Positions 1 to 9,739 of a stretch of DNA of 64,000 nt are shown here, piece by piece. The position numbers and the translations under genes were made by a program. Within the stretch, counting starts at the first letter, position 1. Each line of letters starts with the position of its first letter. This DNA is from Cocos nucifera (Eukaryota; Streptophyta; Magnoliopsida; Arecales; Arecaceae): NCBI GenBank assembly GCA_006176705.1, contig QRFJ01005056.1, forward strand, positions 1 through 64,000, in the 5' to 3' direction. Under the pieces are notes generated by a model. It was not told where the DNA came from, did not search any database, and was given only the letters and a program-made list of their open reading frames with translations.

Positions 1-775
1 GATCAGTGGGAGCGCTGTTGTCTTCCTCGTATTGTACGTGGATGACATCCTCCTTATTGGGAATGATATTCCCATGTTGACATCAGTCAAGATGTGGTTG
101 TCCAAGGAATTCTCCATGAAAGACCTAGGTGAAGCATCCTTTATTCTAGGAATTAAGGTCTATAGGGATAGACCGAATAGGATGCTAGGACTTTCACAGA
201 AGATGTACATAGAGGAAGTACTAAAGAGGTTTAGTATGGAAAACTCTAAGAGGGGATTAATACCCTTCAGACATGGTATTCATCTTTCCAAGAAGATGTG
301 CCCCAGCACACCTGAGGAAATAGAATGCATGAGCAAGATCCCTTATGCTTCTGCAATAGGGAGCCTCATGTATGCCATGCTATGTACACGACCTGATATA
401 GCCCATGCTGTGAGTGTCACAAGCAGATATCAGTCAAATCCAGGTGAAGAACACTGGACTTCTGTGAAATGTATCCTTAAGTACTTGAGAAGAACTAAGG
501 ATATGATGTTGGTCTTTGGTAATGGAGAACTCCAAGTCCAGGGATACACAGACTCGGATTTCATGTCCGATATAGATGATCGAAAGTCGACATCTGGCAG
601 ACTGTTTGTGTGCAACATGATTCACCTAAGGGTTACGTCGAGGTCAAGAGAGTCAACTCCCAGATAATGTGGCAGACCCACTTACAAAGCCGTTGGGCCA
701 GCAGAAGATCGAAGCCCACCTTGAGAAGATGGGACTTAGACTTGTAGCCAATTGGCTTTAGGACAAGTGGGAGAT
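1..775 (+). pseudogene. Copia element E: 3' part of pol (reverse transcriptase end, broken RNase H)
   Basis: The open frame from about 32 to 667 carries the end of a Ty1/copia reverse transcriptase: the YVDD active site near the start, then the connection segment. It is nearly identical to bases 8931-9739 of element D, so E and D are sister copies. After the residues STSGR the RNase H domain is missing. Only a short out-of-frame tail remains, and the junction (about 607-640) differs from the one in D, so the two copies lost RNase H separately or came from different deleted sources. A polypurine tract (about 760-775, GGACAAGTGGGAGAT) leads into the LTR. The 5' part lies outside the window. It cannot encode a working polyprotein. 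Confidence 0.9.
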
Positions 776-1806
776 TGTTAGATATATGTGCCCTAGAAGC
801 CAGAATTGGCTGACACTTGTAATACACTTCTAGGGGCAAAATTATAATTTTGACTATAATCAATAAAATGGGTTATTTTCTATCACATATGTGTATTTAG
901 TGTCTGTGATACATCCTTTGAGTTAATGGTAATGATAATTCATATTTTCAAGAGTTGAAAATTTAAGACATGAATAATCATTATTAACTCATAAAATGCT
1001 CCCGACCATAGGATCATCACGAGGATGGTGATTGATCCGGAAGGTTGGTGTACAATCGCTTCTCTTTAGTAGATGAGTCTTGAGTCTACGGTGTGGAGAC
1101 ACCGGAGCGAGAGTACAGGTACTCGTTAGAGAACGAGGGCACTGAGCGTGACCACCTCGAGTAGTCATTAGGGAGTCTACCTTCTCGTCAATGACTGACT
1201 CGATGCTGCAGTAGTGTGTCTGGTTCTTTGACCTGAGGATGCATCGGCAGTTCACCTTGAGGGTGTTATAGTTTGACTACACCATTACTCGGTCTCCTAG
1301 CCATATGGAACCCTGAGGTGTATGTTGGCTATAGCATGTTCATTGTAGGAACTGGATTGCATCAAGATGGAATCTATCTACCTCGGTGGTAGAGGAGCAG
1401 CCCTATGATGATCATGAGAATCAAGTCCAGAAAGCCCATGGCCATGGCAGAGTGAAATAATAGAAAGAGTTTCTATTTAGATTTTCACATTGGACTCGAA
1501 TCGAATGATTACATCATATGACAGAGACTAGGGTTTGACGAGTTCACCTTAACCCTAATCTGATCGGGGCTCAAGATAGAAGAACTTAATCACACAGGTA
1601 GCTGCACCAAGAGGTTCGCATTCAGCTCTGATGGGTTGCCACCATATACTGCTAGGTGTCACTGGTGGATTTTGGGAGCAATTAGAATGATTTAGATGAT
1701 CGATCATTCTAGCTGTTCGAATCAGAAGAGTTCTGATCCATCGAAAGGAGTTTCGATGATGTCGATGATAGAGATCATGACATATCCCATTACCATACAG
1801 AACTGA
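776..1806 (+). mobile_element. Truncated 3' LTR of copia element E
   Basis: It starts TGTTAGATATATG directly after a polypurine tract and matches the first 1.03 kb of the D LTRs with few differences. It stops abruptly after AACTGA (1801-1806). The remaining 1.26 kb, which would hold the W-box array, TATA box and LTR end, is absent. A 23-bp stretch of other sequence follows, then the 5' LTR of D. Confidence 0.9.
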
Positions 1807-1829
1807 TAAGCCCCCCTAGGGTAGATCCT
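1807..1829. other. 23-bp filler at the E/D junction
   Basis: This short stretch contains CCCCCCTAGGG. It matches neither the continuation of the E LTR nor the flank on the far side of D. The 5 bp before the D LTR (ATCCT) differ from the 5 bp after it (GACCC). It could be filler DNA from illegitimate end joining, or a misassembly point. Confidence 0.7.
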
Positions 1830-3151
1830 TGTTAGATATATGTGCCCTAGAAGCCAGAATTGGCTGACACTTGTAATACACTTCTAGGGGCAAAATTATA
1901 ATTTTGACTAAAATCAATAAATGGGTTATTTTCTATCACATATGTGTATTTAGTGTCTGTGATACATCCTTTGAGTTAATGGTAATGATAATTCATATTT
2001 TCAAGAGTTGAAAATTTAAGACATGAATAATCATTATTAACTCATAAATTGCTCCTGACCATAGGATCATCACGAGGATGGTGATTGATCCGGAAGGTTG
2101 GTGTACAATCGCTTCTCTTTAGTAGATGAGTCTTGAGTCTACGGTGTGGAGACACCGGAGCGAGAGTACAGGTACTCGTTAGAGAACGAGGGCACTGAGC
2201 GTGACCACCTCGAGTAGTCATTAGGGAGTCTACCTTCTCGTCAATGACTGACTCGATGCTGCAGTAGTGTGTCTGGTTCTTTGACCTGAGATGCATCGGC
2301 AGTTCACCTTGAGGGTGTTATAGTTTGACTACACCATTACTCGGTCTCCTAGCCATATGGAACCCTGAGGTGTATGTTGGCTATGACATGTTCATTGTAG
2401 GAACTGGATTGCATCAAGATGGAATCTATCTACCTCGGTGGTAGAGGAGTAGCCCTATGATGATCATGAGAATCAAGTCCAGAAATCCATGGCCATGGTA
2501 GAGTGAAATAATAGAAAGAGTTTCTATTTAGATTTTCACATTGGACTCGAATCGAATGATTACATCATATGACAGAGACTAGGGTTTGACGAGTTCACCT
2601 TAACCCTAATCTGATCGGGGCTCAAGATAGAAGAACTGAATCACACAGGTAGCTGCACCAAGAGGTTCGCATTCAGCTCTGATGGGTTGCCACCATATAC
2701 TGCTAGGTGTCACTGGTGGATTTTGGGAGCAATTAGAATGATTTAGATGATCGATCATTCTAGCTGTTCGAATCAGAAGAGTTCTGATCCATCGAAAGGA
2801 GTTTCGATGATGTCGATGATAGAGATCATGACATATCCCATTACCATACAGAACTGAACCTAACTGGGTCACACAAACAAGGGTTTGAATCTGGTGATCA
2901 TCAATTGAACTGATCTAGTTCAATTGATCTGAATGAGATTCAATTAGGTTCAAGGAAATCGTGCTAGCACTCGATTGAACCTAACGTTCTTCTTTTGCTA
3001 TCATAAATAAGTTGTCCTGTCTGAGCCAAAGGAGTTTGTGCTCAAACAGAGGCCTTCATATGGTCTGACAGGAGGTTGTCCAAGTCAGAAAAGGTTGTCT
3101 TATTTGTAAGACACTACCTGCCATTTTTGGTCACCTGCCATTTCTTGTTCT

Positions 3152-3218
3152 TTGACTTTGGTCAAAAGTCTACCTTTGACTGGTCAAACGTTGACCATTG
3201 ACACTTTGACTTTTGACC
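3152..3218. promoter_or_regulatory. W-box array in the D LTR (8 TTGAC cores in 67 bp)
   Basis: Cores lie at 3152, 3160 (reverse), 3176, 3182 (reverse), 3191, 3198, 3206 and 3213. Seven fit the canonical TTGAC[CT], and one is TTGACA. The array sits about 300 bp upstream of the TATA box. WRKY factors of the plant stress and defence response bind this sequence. The same array is at 11062-11128 in the 3' LTR. Confidence 0.75.
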
Positions 3219-3523
3219 ACATGTCATGCACCTATTGGAGAGCTGGTGGGGGCCTGTCCCCCTGCCAGAACCTGGCAAGGAGAAGGGCGCACGCCACCCT
3301 AGGCGTGTGCCCAAGTTGGAGGCGCCTAGGAGTCCTTGTTGGACAAGGACTCCATCTCCTTTTTGGATTCCAATTAGAGTTCTTCTAAGAACCAACTTTG
3401 ACTGGTCTTAGGCACCCTCTAAGGAGGAATCCAGGGGACTCTATTCCCACCAATCAGATTTAGATCTGATTTCACAAAGGGTTGTGATTGGTTGGGAAGA
3501 AGAGGAGTTGGATCACAGCTAGT

Positions 3524-3532
3524 CTATAAATA
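3524..3532 (+). promoter_or_regulatory. TATA box of D 5' LTR
   Basis: CTATAAATA lies about 590 bp before the LTR end, downstream of the W-box array and a CCAAT-type inverted repeat. It marks the probable U3/R border, with transcription expected about 30 bp downstream. The related LTR of element A has the same motif at 35743-35751. Confidence 0.7.
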
Positions 3533-4123
3533 AGACCCTGTACGCCCAACTCAGATTGTATGAGATAAGAGATATGATGAGATCATAGTTTCTCCATGCC
3601 CCAAGGCTGCCTCTCCCCTCCTTCTCCATGCCATAGTCTCTTCTCCCCTTGCTCTCCACGTCCAAAAGGAGTTTTGGACCTTGGTTGGTGCGATTCAGAT
3701 CAAAGAAAGGCGATCAAAAATAAGAAGGCTGCGCTGCTGCAAAGGACGACTGCTCATCTTCAAAAGAGTTTTGAAGATCCTCCAGATCAGATCCAGATCT
3801 GATTTTTGGAGGTGTGATAGAGAAGAAGAGGATCTCCAGATCCAACCCGAGTGGATACCGGTAGAGGCCAGGCGCTTGCGTGGCTAAGATCCAGAACCTT
3901 CCGCTGCAAACAGGATCATCAACAGGGTAATAGGATTACCCAGATCAGGTAAATTAAATTTGATTTAATTTATCTTTTAATTTTATTTTATTAAAATAAT
4001 AAGAATCAGATCTAAAACATATCAAGATCTGATTGGGATCAAGAGAAAAATTTTTGAAATATATCTCTTGATCTGATCAGATCTGAACGAACCTGGACCG
4101 GGAAATCAGGATTTCCCTTCAAC

Positions 4124-4136
4124 TGGTATCAGAGCC
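4124..4136 (+). other. Primer binding site of D (initiator Met tRNA)
   Basis: TGGTATCAGAGCC begins two bases after the LTR end. It is the standard plant copia primer site, complementary to the 3' end of initiator methionine tRNA. Confidence 0.9.
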
Positions 4137-4694
4137 ATGGTTCTAAATTATTTAGATCTGATTTTAAATTTATTTTAATTAGAAAATAATTGATTTTCAG
4201 ATGTCACATGAGATGTGATCAGATCTGAAATCAGAAAAAATTAAAATTAAATAATTTGGATCTAAGATTAGAAGATATGCATGACTAGTTCTAGAATAGA
4301 ATAGTTCTATAGAATATTCTTGCATATTTTTGATTTAATCTGATTAAATCATGTTTTAGATCTTTTTATTTACTATTTTTTGATATTATAAGTGTTATAA
4401 TAACATCTAAAAAATAGCAAATAAAAATTATTTAATTTTTGAATATCATATGAGATATGATTGATGCATGTCTAGACTAGTTGTAGAATAGTTCTACATA
4501 ATTGTCTAGATTAGAATTTATTTTGATTAGATCAATTTAAATCTAATTTTTTAGATTATTATGAGATAATTTAGATCTGAAAATATGCATGATTATGATA
4601 CATGAGATGTATGCAAAATATGCCATGATTAGATCTACTTTATATATGAGATATATGATATAGATCTGATATTGTTTTGTAGTATTGAATGTTC

Positions 4695-4819
4695 CTGATT
4701 AAGGCGTTCCTCTTGGCCGTCCGGTCATAAGAACGAAGAAGGGTTTAAAGGCCCTCTCTTCCCATTCGATGGGGTGTTCTTATGATGTGTAGGGGTGCTG
4801 CGTGTTCGTCCTTAATCAG
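4695..4819 (+). repeat. Nested inverted repeat in D leader
   Basis: CTGATTAAGG (4695-4704) is matched by CCTTAATCAG (4810-4819). Inside it, CATAAGAAC (4726-4734) is matched by GTTCTTATG (4775-4783). Both stems are perfect, and they are correctly nested around a purine/pyrimidine-rich centre. The RNA could fold into one stem-loop of about 125 nt. A packaging or dimerisation role is possible but unproven. Confidence 0.7.
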
Positions 4820-5189
4820 AAACCCAAAACTTACTTTCTGCAAAACCCTAGATCCTGAAACCCTAGGATTTATTGTGCATATTTTGTTTATGAACCCTAC
4901 TTAATTAAGAATTAAGTTTATGGAATATTAATTAGGTCTAAAATTGAGAATTTCAGATCTAAGACATATTCATAATACTGGGTTCGGGCTTGGGTAGCTC
5001 AATTAGGTCTAAGCGGTTGATCAAACCGAATCAAGAGTTGGTTAGATGGGATCAACAATGCTTAAATTGACCAGCCTAATAGGATTAAGTCTGGGTCAAG
5101 ATCGAGTCACGATCAAGCAAGACCTAATTAGGCTCAGAGGTTAGAGTCTGGATTGTAGGCTAACCCAATTGGTTCTGACTCAACAATTT

Positions 5190-5370
5190 GGTGTCTAAGG
5201 TAAGTTTGGCATAGACGACCGACTGGTTTTTAATTGGAAGCTACTCGACCTGAATGCGTTCTTGTACGAGTTAATGGCATATTCCTTCCACCGGTCTCAC
5301 TTACCTGGCCATATCTGTTGACACAGTTCTGATCTGAGGTGGTCAATAATCCGAGCTAACCCATGCCACT
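5190..5370 (+). promoter_or_regulatory. Leader module with splice-donor hairpin (D copy)
   Basis: GGTGTCTAAGGTAAGTTTG (5190-5208) contains a perfect AG|GTAAGT donor. Its core AGGTAAGT (5198-5205) is repeated inverted as ACTTACCT (5299-5306). CGAGCTAACCCATG follows at about 5352-5366. The same ordered blocks occur in the leaders of B, F and, more weakly, C. Confidence 0.7.
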
Positions 5371-5989
5371 AGGTTAGTCATAATTGTTATGACTAAGCCA
5401 AGTCTAGTTTAATGAGACCTGAATCAATTCTCCCTAAGAAAAGATTAAGTCTGAGGTCTTCCACCATTGTAGATGTGCGGGCCCTTCCCGGGGTTGATTG
5501 TTCTCGGCTGGATACAGTGGCTCAGTTGCACCGGGAAGATGCAACCATGTCTATTAGGCATTGGATGCTATGGGCTGGAGGATGAGTTGGGCTCAATATT
5601 TCGGATACGGTGAGAGACTCAATTAGGAACCCAGTCTATGCAAATGGTGGGTCTGACTTAACTAAGGAGTGGATCAATATTCCGGATACGGTGAGATTCA
5701 TGAATTAGAGACCAAGTTTGGGTGCACCATGATTAGAGAATCATTGAACAAGAGTTGTTCACTCATTGGCTAACCCATCACCAATAACTGTTAGGTGAGG
5801 TGATGAGTCAGTTGGTGAGACCGCACCACCCACTAGAAATCATTAATCGTGGAGATTTTCGCATCTCTACAGAGGGAGTGTAGGGATCCGAGAAAATAGT
5901 GGGAGCTAATTTGTTTAAAAATAAAATCCCTAAACAAATTGGTCAAGTCAAAATTACAGTATCTAACTAGAATCTTTGACTCTCTACAG
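5200..5989 (+). other. Candidate leader intron of D
   Basis: The donor is AG|GTAAGT at 5198-5205. A branch-point match CTAAC lies at 5963-5967. The acceptor, a pyrimidine-rich TTTGACTCTCTACAG, ends at 5989. The branch adenine is about 23 nt from the acceptor, a normal plant spacing. The gag ATG would be 4 nt into the next exon. Element A keeps the branch point and an acceptor variant (CTCTATAG) just before its own gag ATG. This is a prediction from motifs only. Confidence 0.5.
5908..5940 (+). repeat. 10-bp hairpin upstream of gag in D
   Basis: AATTTGTTTA (5908-5917) and TAAACAAATT (5931-5940) form a perfect stem with a 13-nt loop, about 25 nt before the predicted branch point. Element A (about 13090-13121) has the same stem with one change that still allows a G-U pair. 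Confidence 0.6.
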
Positions 5990-5993
5990 GAAT

Positions 5994-6345
5994 ATGTCTG
6001 CGTCCAAACCCATTGGCACGTATCCTGGACACACATAGACTGACTGGACCCAATTATAAAGATTGGCTCAGGAACTACAAAATTATTTTGGGTTCCGAGA
6101 AGTTAACCCATGTTTTGGACCAGGACCCTCCCACATTACCAGCCCGTCCATCTGTTGAACAGAGAGCGTCTCTGGAAAAATGGATTGACGAAGATAATAA
6201 GGCCAGATATTACATGTTGGGCTCGATGTCTGATGAGCTCCAGCGCCAACATGAGGATATCGGGACTGCTCGCCAAATGTTGGCTCACCTGCAGGAGATG
6301 TTTGGTGAACAGAGTCGCGCAGCCAAATATCAAGTCACAAAATGA
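5994..6345 (+). pseudogene. D gag, N-terminal part (frameshifted, ends in premature stop)
   Basis: The ATG at 5994 starts a frame aligned with the decayed gag of A at 13174. One extra base near 6012 shifts D out of frame, after which the gag frame runs 6013-6345. The residues around KDWLRNYKIILG and the later HEDIGTARQMLAHLQ are typical of copia gag. A TGA at 6343-6345 then interrupts the same frame, which continues directly at 6346. Gag forms the virus-like particle that holds RNA and enzymes. With both a frameshift and a stop, little full-length Gag can be made. Confidence 0.85.
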
Positions 6346-8139
6346 CTTTTTAAGGCTAAGATGCGTGATGGGCAGTCAGTCCAAGATCACTGTCTGACAA
6401 TGATCAAGGACATGGAAGAGCTTGAGAAGCTCGGTGTGAAGTTGGACTTGGACCTGCAGAACGATATCATTCTGCAATCCTTGACTGATGCATATGGGCA
6501 ATTCATCATGAATTACCACATGCATAAACTTCAGAATTCCTTGGCCGAGTTAATGAATATGCTGGTTACCGCTGAGCTTTCTATGAAAGGTTCTAAAGGC
6601 TCAGTTCTTGCTATGGAACGGACTTCTTCCAAAAGAAAGTCTTATGGAAAGAAAAAGAAGTCTGTGAAAAAGCAAAAGGTGGAAGGATCAAAGAAGAAGA
6701 AGGCAGAATCGAAGAAAAAGGCCGATGGCAAAGGAAAGTGTTTCCATTGCAACAGCGACGGCCATTGGAAGCGGAACTGCCCTACTTACCTGGCCACCCT
6801 GAAGAACAAGAAGGAAGGTCCTTCTGGAGGTATGCTCGTTATTGAGTCTAACCTTACGGTTTCTTCTGCATCCAGTTGGGTGCTTGACTCTGGTTCTAGT
6901 GCTCATCTGTGCACTTCTATGCAGGGTCTTGAGGATAGCAGGAGGCTGAGGGATGGAGACATGATCCTACGCATTGGTAATGGAGCAAGAGTTGCTGCAG
7001 TAGCCGTGGGAACATACCCTCTGCGATTACCATCTGGTTTAGACTTAGTTTTGAAAGACTGTTATTTTGTGCCTGCAGCCAGCAGGAATTTGATTTCTGT
7101 TTCATGCTTAGCACAAGAAGGTTATGTGATCACCTTCTTTAAGGACCATTGTAACATTCTTTATGAAAGAAATAAAATTGCAAATGGTTTCCTTATTAAT
7201 GGTCTTTATCAGCTACATATTGATGTACCTGTTCTAACTATCGAGCAAAACGTGAATGCCAAACGACCTAGGGATAGTCCAAACGACAGATATCTATGGC
7301 ACCTGAGATTAGGTCATATAGCAGAAGATAGGATCAACAAATTGGAGAAAAATGGGCTATTGAGTCCATTGACTTTCGAGTCATATCCAACTTGTGAATC
7401 CTGTCTTCAAGGCAAAATGACTAAACTCCCTTTTGTTGGACATGGGGAGAGGGCCACAGATCTCCTTGCCCTAGTACATACTGATGTGTGCGGCCCATTT
7501 GATGTGCCGGCTAGAGGCAATTTTGTCTACTTCATTACCTTTACCGATGATCTGTCTAGGTATGGGTATGTGTATCTTATGAGACACAAGTCTGAAGCCT
7601 TTGAAAAGTTCAAAGAATTCAGACATGAAGTAGAAAAACAAACAGGAAAACCCATTAAGGTTCTTCGATCAGATCGAGGAGGTGAATACCTTAGCAGGGA
7701 ATTCCTAGACTATCTCAAGGATAATGGCATAGTCTCTCAATGGACTCCACCAGGAACACCTCAACTCAACGGGGTTTCAGAATGGAGAAATCGGACTCTA
7801 TTAGATATGGTTCGATCCATGATGAGCTTCACAGACCTCCCTGATTTTCTTTGGGGACACTCATTGTTAACTTCAATCTATCTACTGAATAGGGTTCCCT
7901 CTAAAACCGTTCCTACCACACCGTATGAGATATGGCACGGTAAGAAACCAAGTCTGAGTCATCTCAGAATTTGGGGTTGTCCGGCTCATGTCAAAAGACA
8001 ACAAGCGGACAAGTTAGAGTTTAGGTCCTTCAGAGCTCGATTCATAGGATATCCTAAAGAGTCATTAGGATACTATTTCTACATTCCAGAAGACCACAAT
8101 GTGATTGTGAGTCGACATGCCATCTTTCTTGAAAAATAG
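6346..8139 (+). pseudogene. D gag C-terminus, protease and integrase
   Basis: This is one open frame (ATG at 6361, 592 codons), in the same frame as the preceding gag piece. Numbered from 6361: zinc knuckle CFHCNSDGHWKRNC at residues 127-140 after a lysine-rich stretch; protease site DSGSS at 176 (DSGAS is the more usual form); integrase zinc-binding H314, H319, C345, C348; integrase catalytic D375, D438 and E474, with the classic 35-residue gap between the last two. The core enzymes therefore look intact here. A TAG at 8137-8139 ends the frame where copia polyproteins normally continue into reverse transcriptase. Confidence 0.92.
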
Positions 8140-9631
8140 TTTATTCAAGATAGCGGCATTGGAAAAGCAGATCAAGCTTGATGAGAAAGTCTCACAAGCA
8201 GAACGAGCTAAGGACCAAGTGGAACCAAATCAGGTTGAGCCAATAAGAACACTACCTCCTCCACCTCGTAGATCGGAAAGAGTTTCCCGTCCCCCTGAAA
8301 GATACTTAGGTATTATTTCAGAGGATGTAGAGGAAATGTTCCTCGTAGGTAATGGTGCTCATGGTGATGATCCCAAAACCTACAACGAGGCGATATCAGA
8401 TATCGACTCCGAGAAATGGCTAGAGGCAATGCAGTCAGAAATTGACTCGATGCACTCAAACCAAGTCTGGACCTTGGTAGATCCACCAGAAGGTATAGTA
8501 CCTATTGGATGTAAATGGATCTTCAAGAGAAAGATTGGTGCAGATGGGAATGTGGAGACATTCAAGGCTAGATTGGTGGCAAAAGGTTATAGTCAACGCG
8601 AAGGCATAGACTATCAGGATACCTTTTCCCCAGTAGCTATGCTAAAATCCATCCGCACATTGCTTGCTGTTGCAGCCTATTTCGATTATGAAATATGGCA
8701 AATGGACGTGAAAACGGCATTCCTAAATGGATATCTTGAGGAAGATATCTATATGGAACAGCCGCTAGGTTTCACATCCAGTGATACTGATCACAAGGTT
8801 TGCAAGCTGCAAAGGTCCATATATGGACTTAAGCAAGCATCTCGGAGCTGGAACACTCGTTTCAATGATGTGATCAAAAAGTTTGGTTTCATCAAAAATG
8901 AAGAGGAACCATGTGTTTTCAAAAGGGTCAGTGGGAGCGCTGTTGTCTTCCTCGTATTGTACGTGGATGACATCCTCCTTATTGGGAATGATATTCCCAT
9001 GTTGACATCAGTCAAGATGTGGTTGTCCAAGGAATTCTCCATGAAAGACCTAGGTGAAGCATCCTTTATTCTAGGAATTAAGGTCTATAGGGATAGACCG
9101 AATAGGATGCTAGGACTTTCACAGAAGATGTACATAGAGAAAGTACTAAAGAGGTTTAGTATGGAAAACTCTAAGAGGGGATTAATACCCTTCAGACATG
9201 GTATTCATCTTTCCAAGAAGATGTGCCCCAGCACACCTGAGGAAATAGAACGCATGAGCAAGATCCCTTATGCTTCTGCAATAGGGAGCCTCATGTATGC
9301 CATGCTATGTACACGACCTGATATAGCCCATGCTGTGAGTGTCACAAGCAGATATCAGTCAAATCCAGGTGAAGAACACTGGACTTCTGTGAAATGTATC
9401 CTTAAGTACTTGAGAAGAACTAAGGATATGATGTTGGTCTTTGGTAACGGAGAACTCCTGGTCCAGGGATACACAGACTCGGACTTCATGTCCGATATAG
9501 ATGATCGAAAGTCGACATCTGGCAGACTGTTTGTGCTGGAAGAGTTCCAAGCAAACGGTGATACCACCCTCATCCACGATTACCTCAAAGAAGGGTTATG
9601 TCGAGGTCAAGAGAGTCAACTCCGCAGATAA
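8117..9631 (+). pseudogene. D reverse transcriptase with deleted RNase H
   Basis: The frame is 504 codons but shifted by one base relative to the integrase frame, through an extra base near 8160. The true protein relation therefore starts about 8165, and the ATG at 8117 is probably fortuitous. Reverse transcriptase motifs: QMDVKTAFL with catalytic D197, YGLKQASR, then YVDD at residues 282-285. The connection segment follows. After STSGRLFV the RNase H core with its acidic residues is missing. A WKSSKQ remnant is out of frame and is followed directly by the normal polyprotein tail. Polymerase residues look intact, but RNase H activity must be absent. Confidence 0.92.
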
Positions 9632-9723
9632 TGTGGCAGACCCACTTACAAAGCCGTTGGGCCAGCAGAAGATCGAAGCCCACCTTGAGAAGATGGGACT
9701 TAGACTTGTAGCCAATTGGCTTT
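9532..9723 (+). pseudogene. D pol C-terminal tail (frame-shifted remnant)
   Basis: In another frame than the reverse transcriptase (the frame that is open from 9501), residues WKSSKQ and then NVADPLTKPLGQQKIEAHL are read. These are the usual beginning and end of the copia RNase H region, now joined with about a hundred residues missing between them. The tail ends just before the polypurine tract. Confidence 0.85.
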
Positions 9724-9739
9724 AGGACAAGTGGGAGAT
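9724..9739 (+). other. Polypurine tract of D
   Basis: AGGACAAGTGGGAGAT abuts the 3' LTR. It is the expected primer for plus-strand DNA synthesis. Element E has the same tract at 760-775. Confidence 0.8.

Larger units (their letters stand above)
1830..4121 (+). repeat. 5' LTR of copia D
   Basis: It begins TGTTAGATATATG and ends CCCTTCA. U3 carries a dense W-box array (3152-3218), an 8-bp inverted repeat ACCAATCA/TGATTGGT (about 3449-3493) and a TATA box at 3524-3532. The last 25 bases hold a small hairpin next to the primer site. Short open frames within it overlap on both strands and look fortuitous. Confidence 0.95.
4137..5993 (+). other. Leader region of D (noncoding, structured, candidate intron)
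   Basis: There are 1.86 kb between the primer site and the gag start, with no long open frame. Three structures stand out. Nested inverted repeats lie at 4695-4819. A splice-donor hairpin module lies at about 5190-5370. An acceptor with branch point lies at 5963-5989, 4 nt before the gag ATG. Two copies of a GGATACGGTGAGA motif also occur, near 5602 and 5684. Confidence 0.8.
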
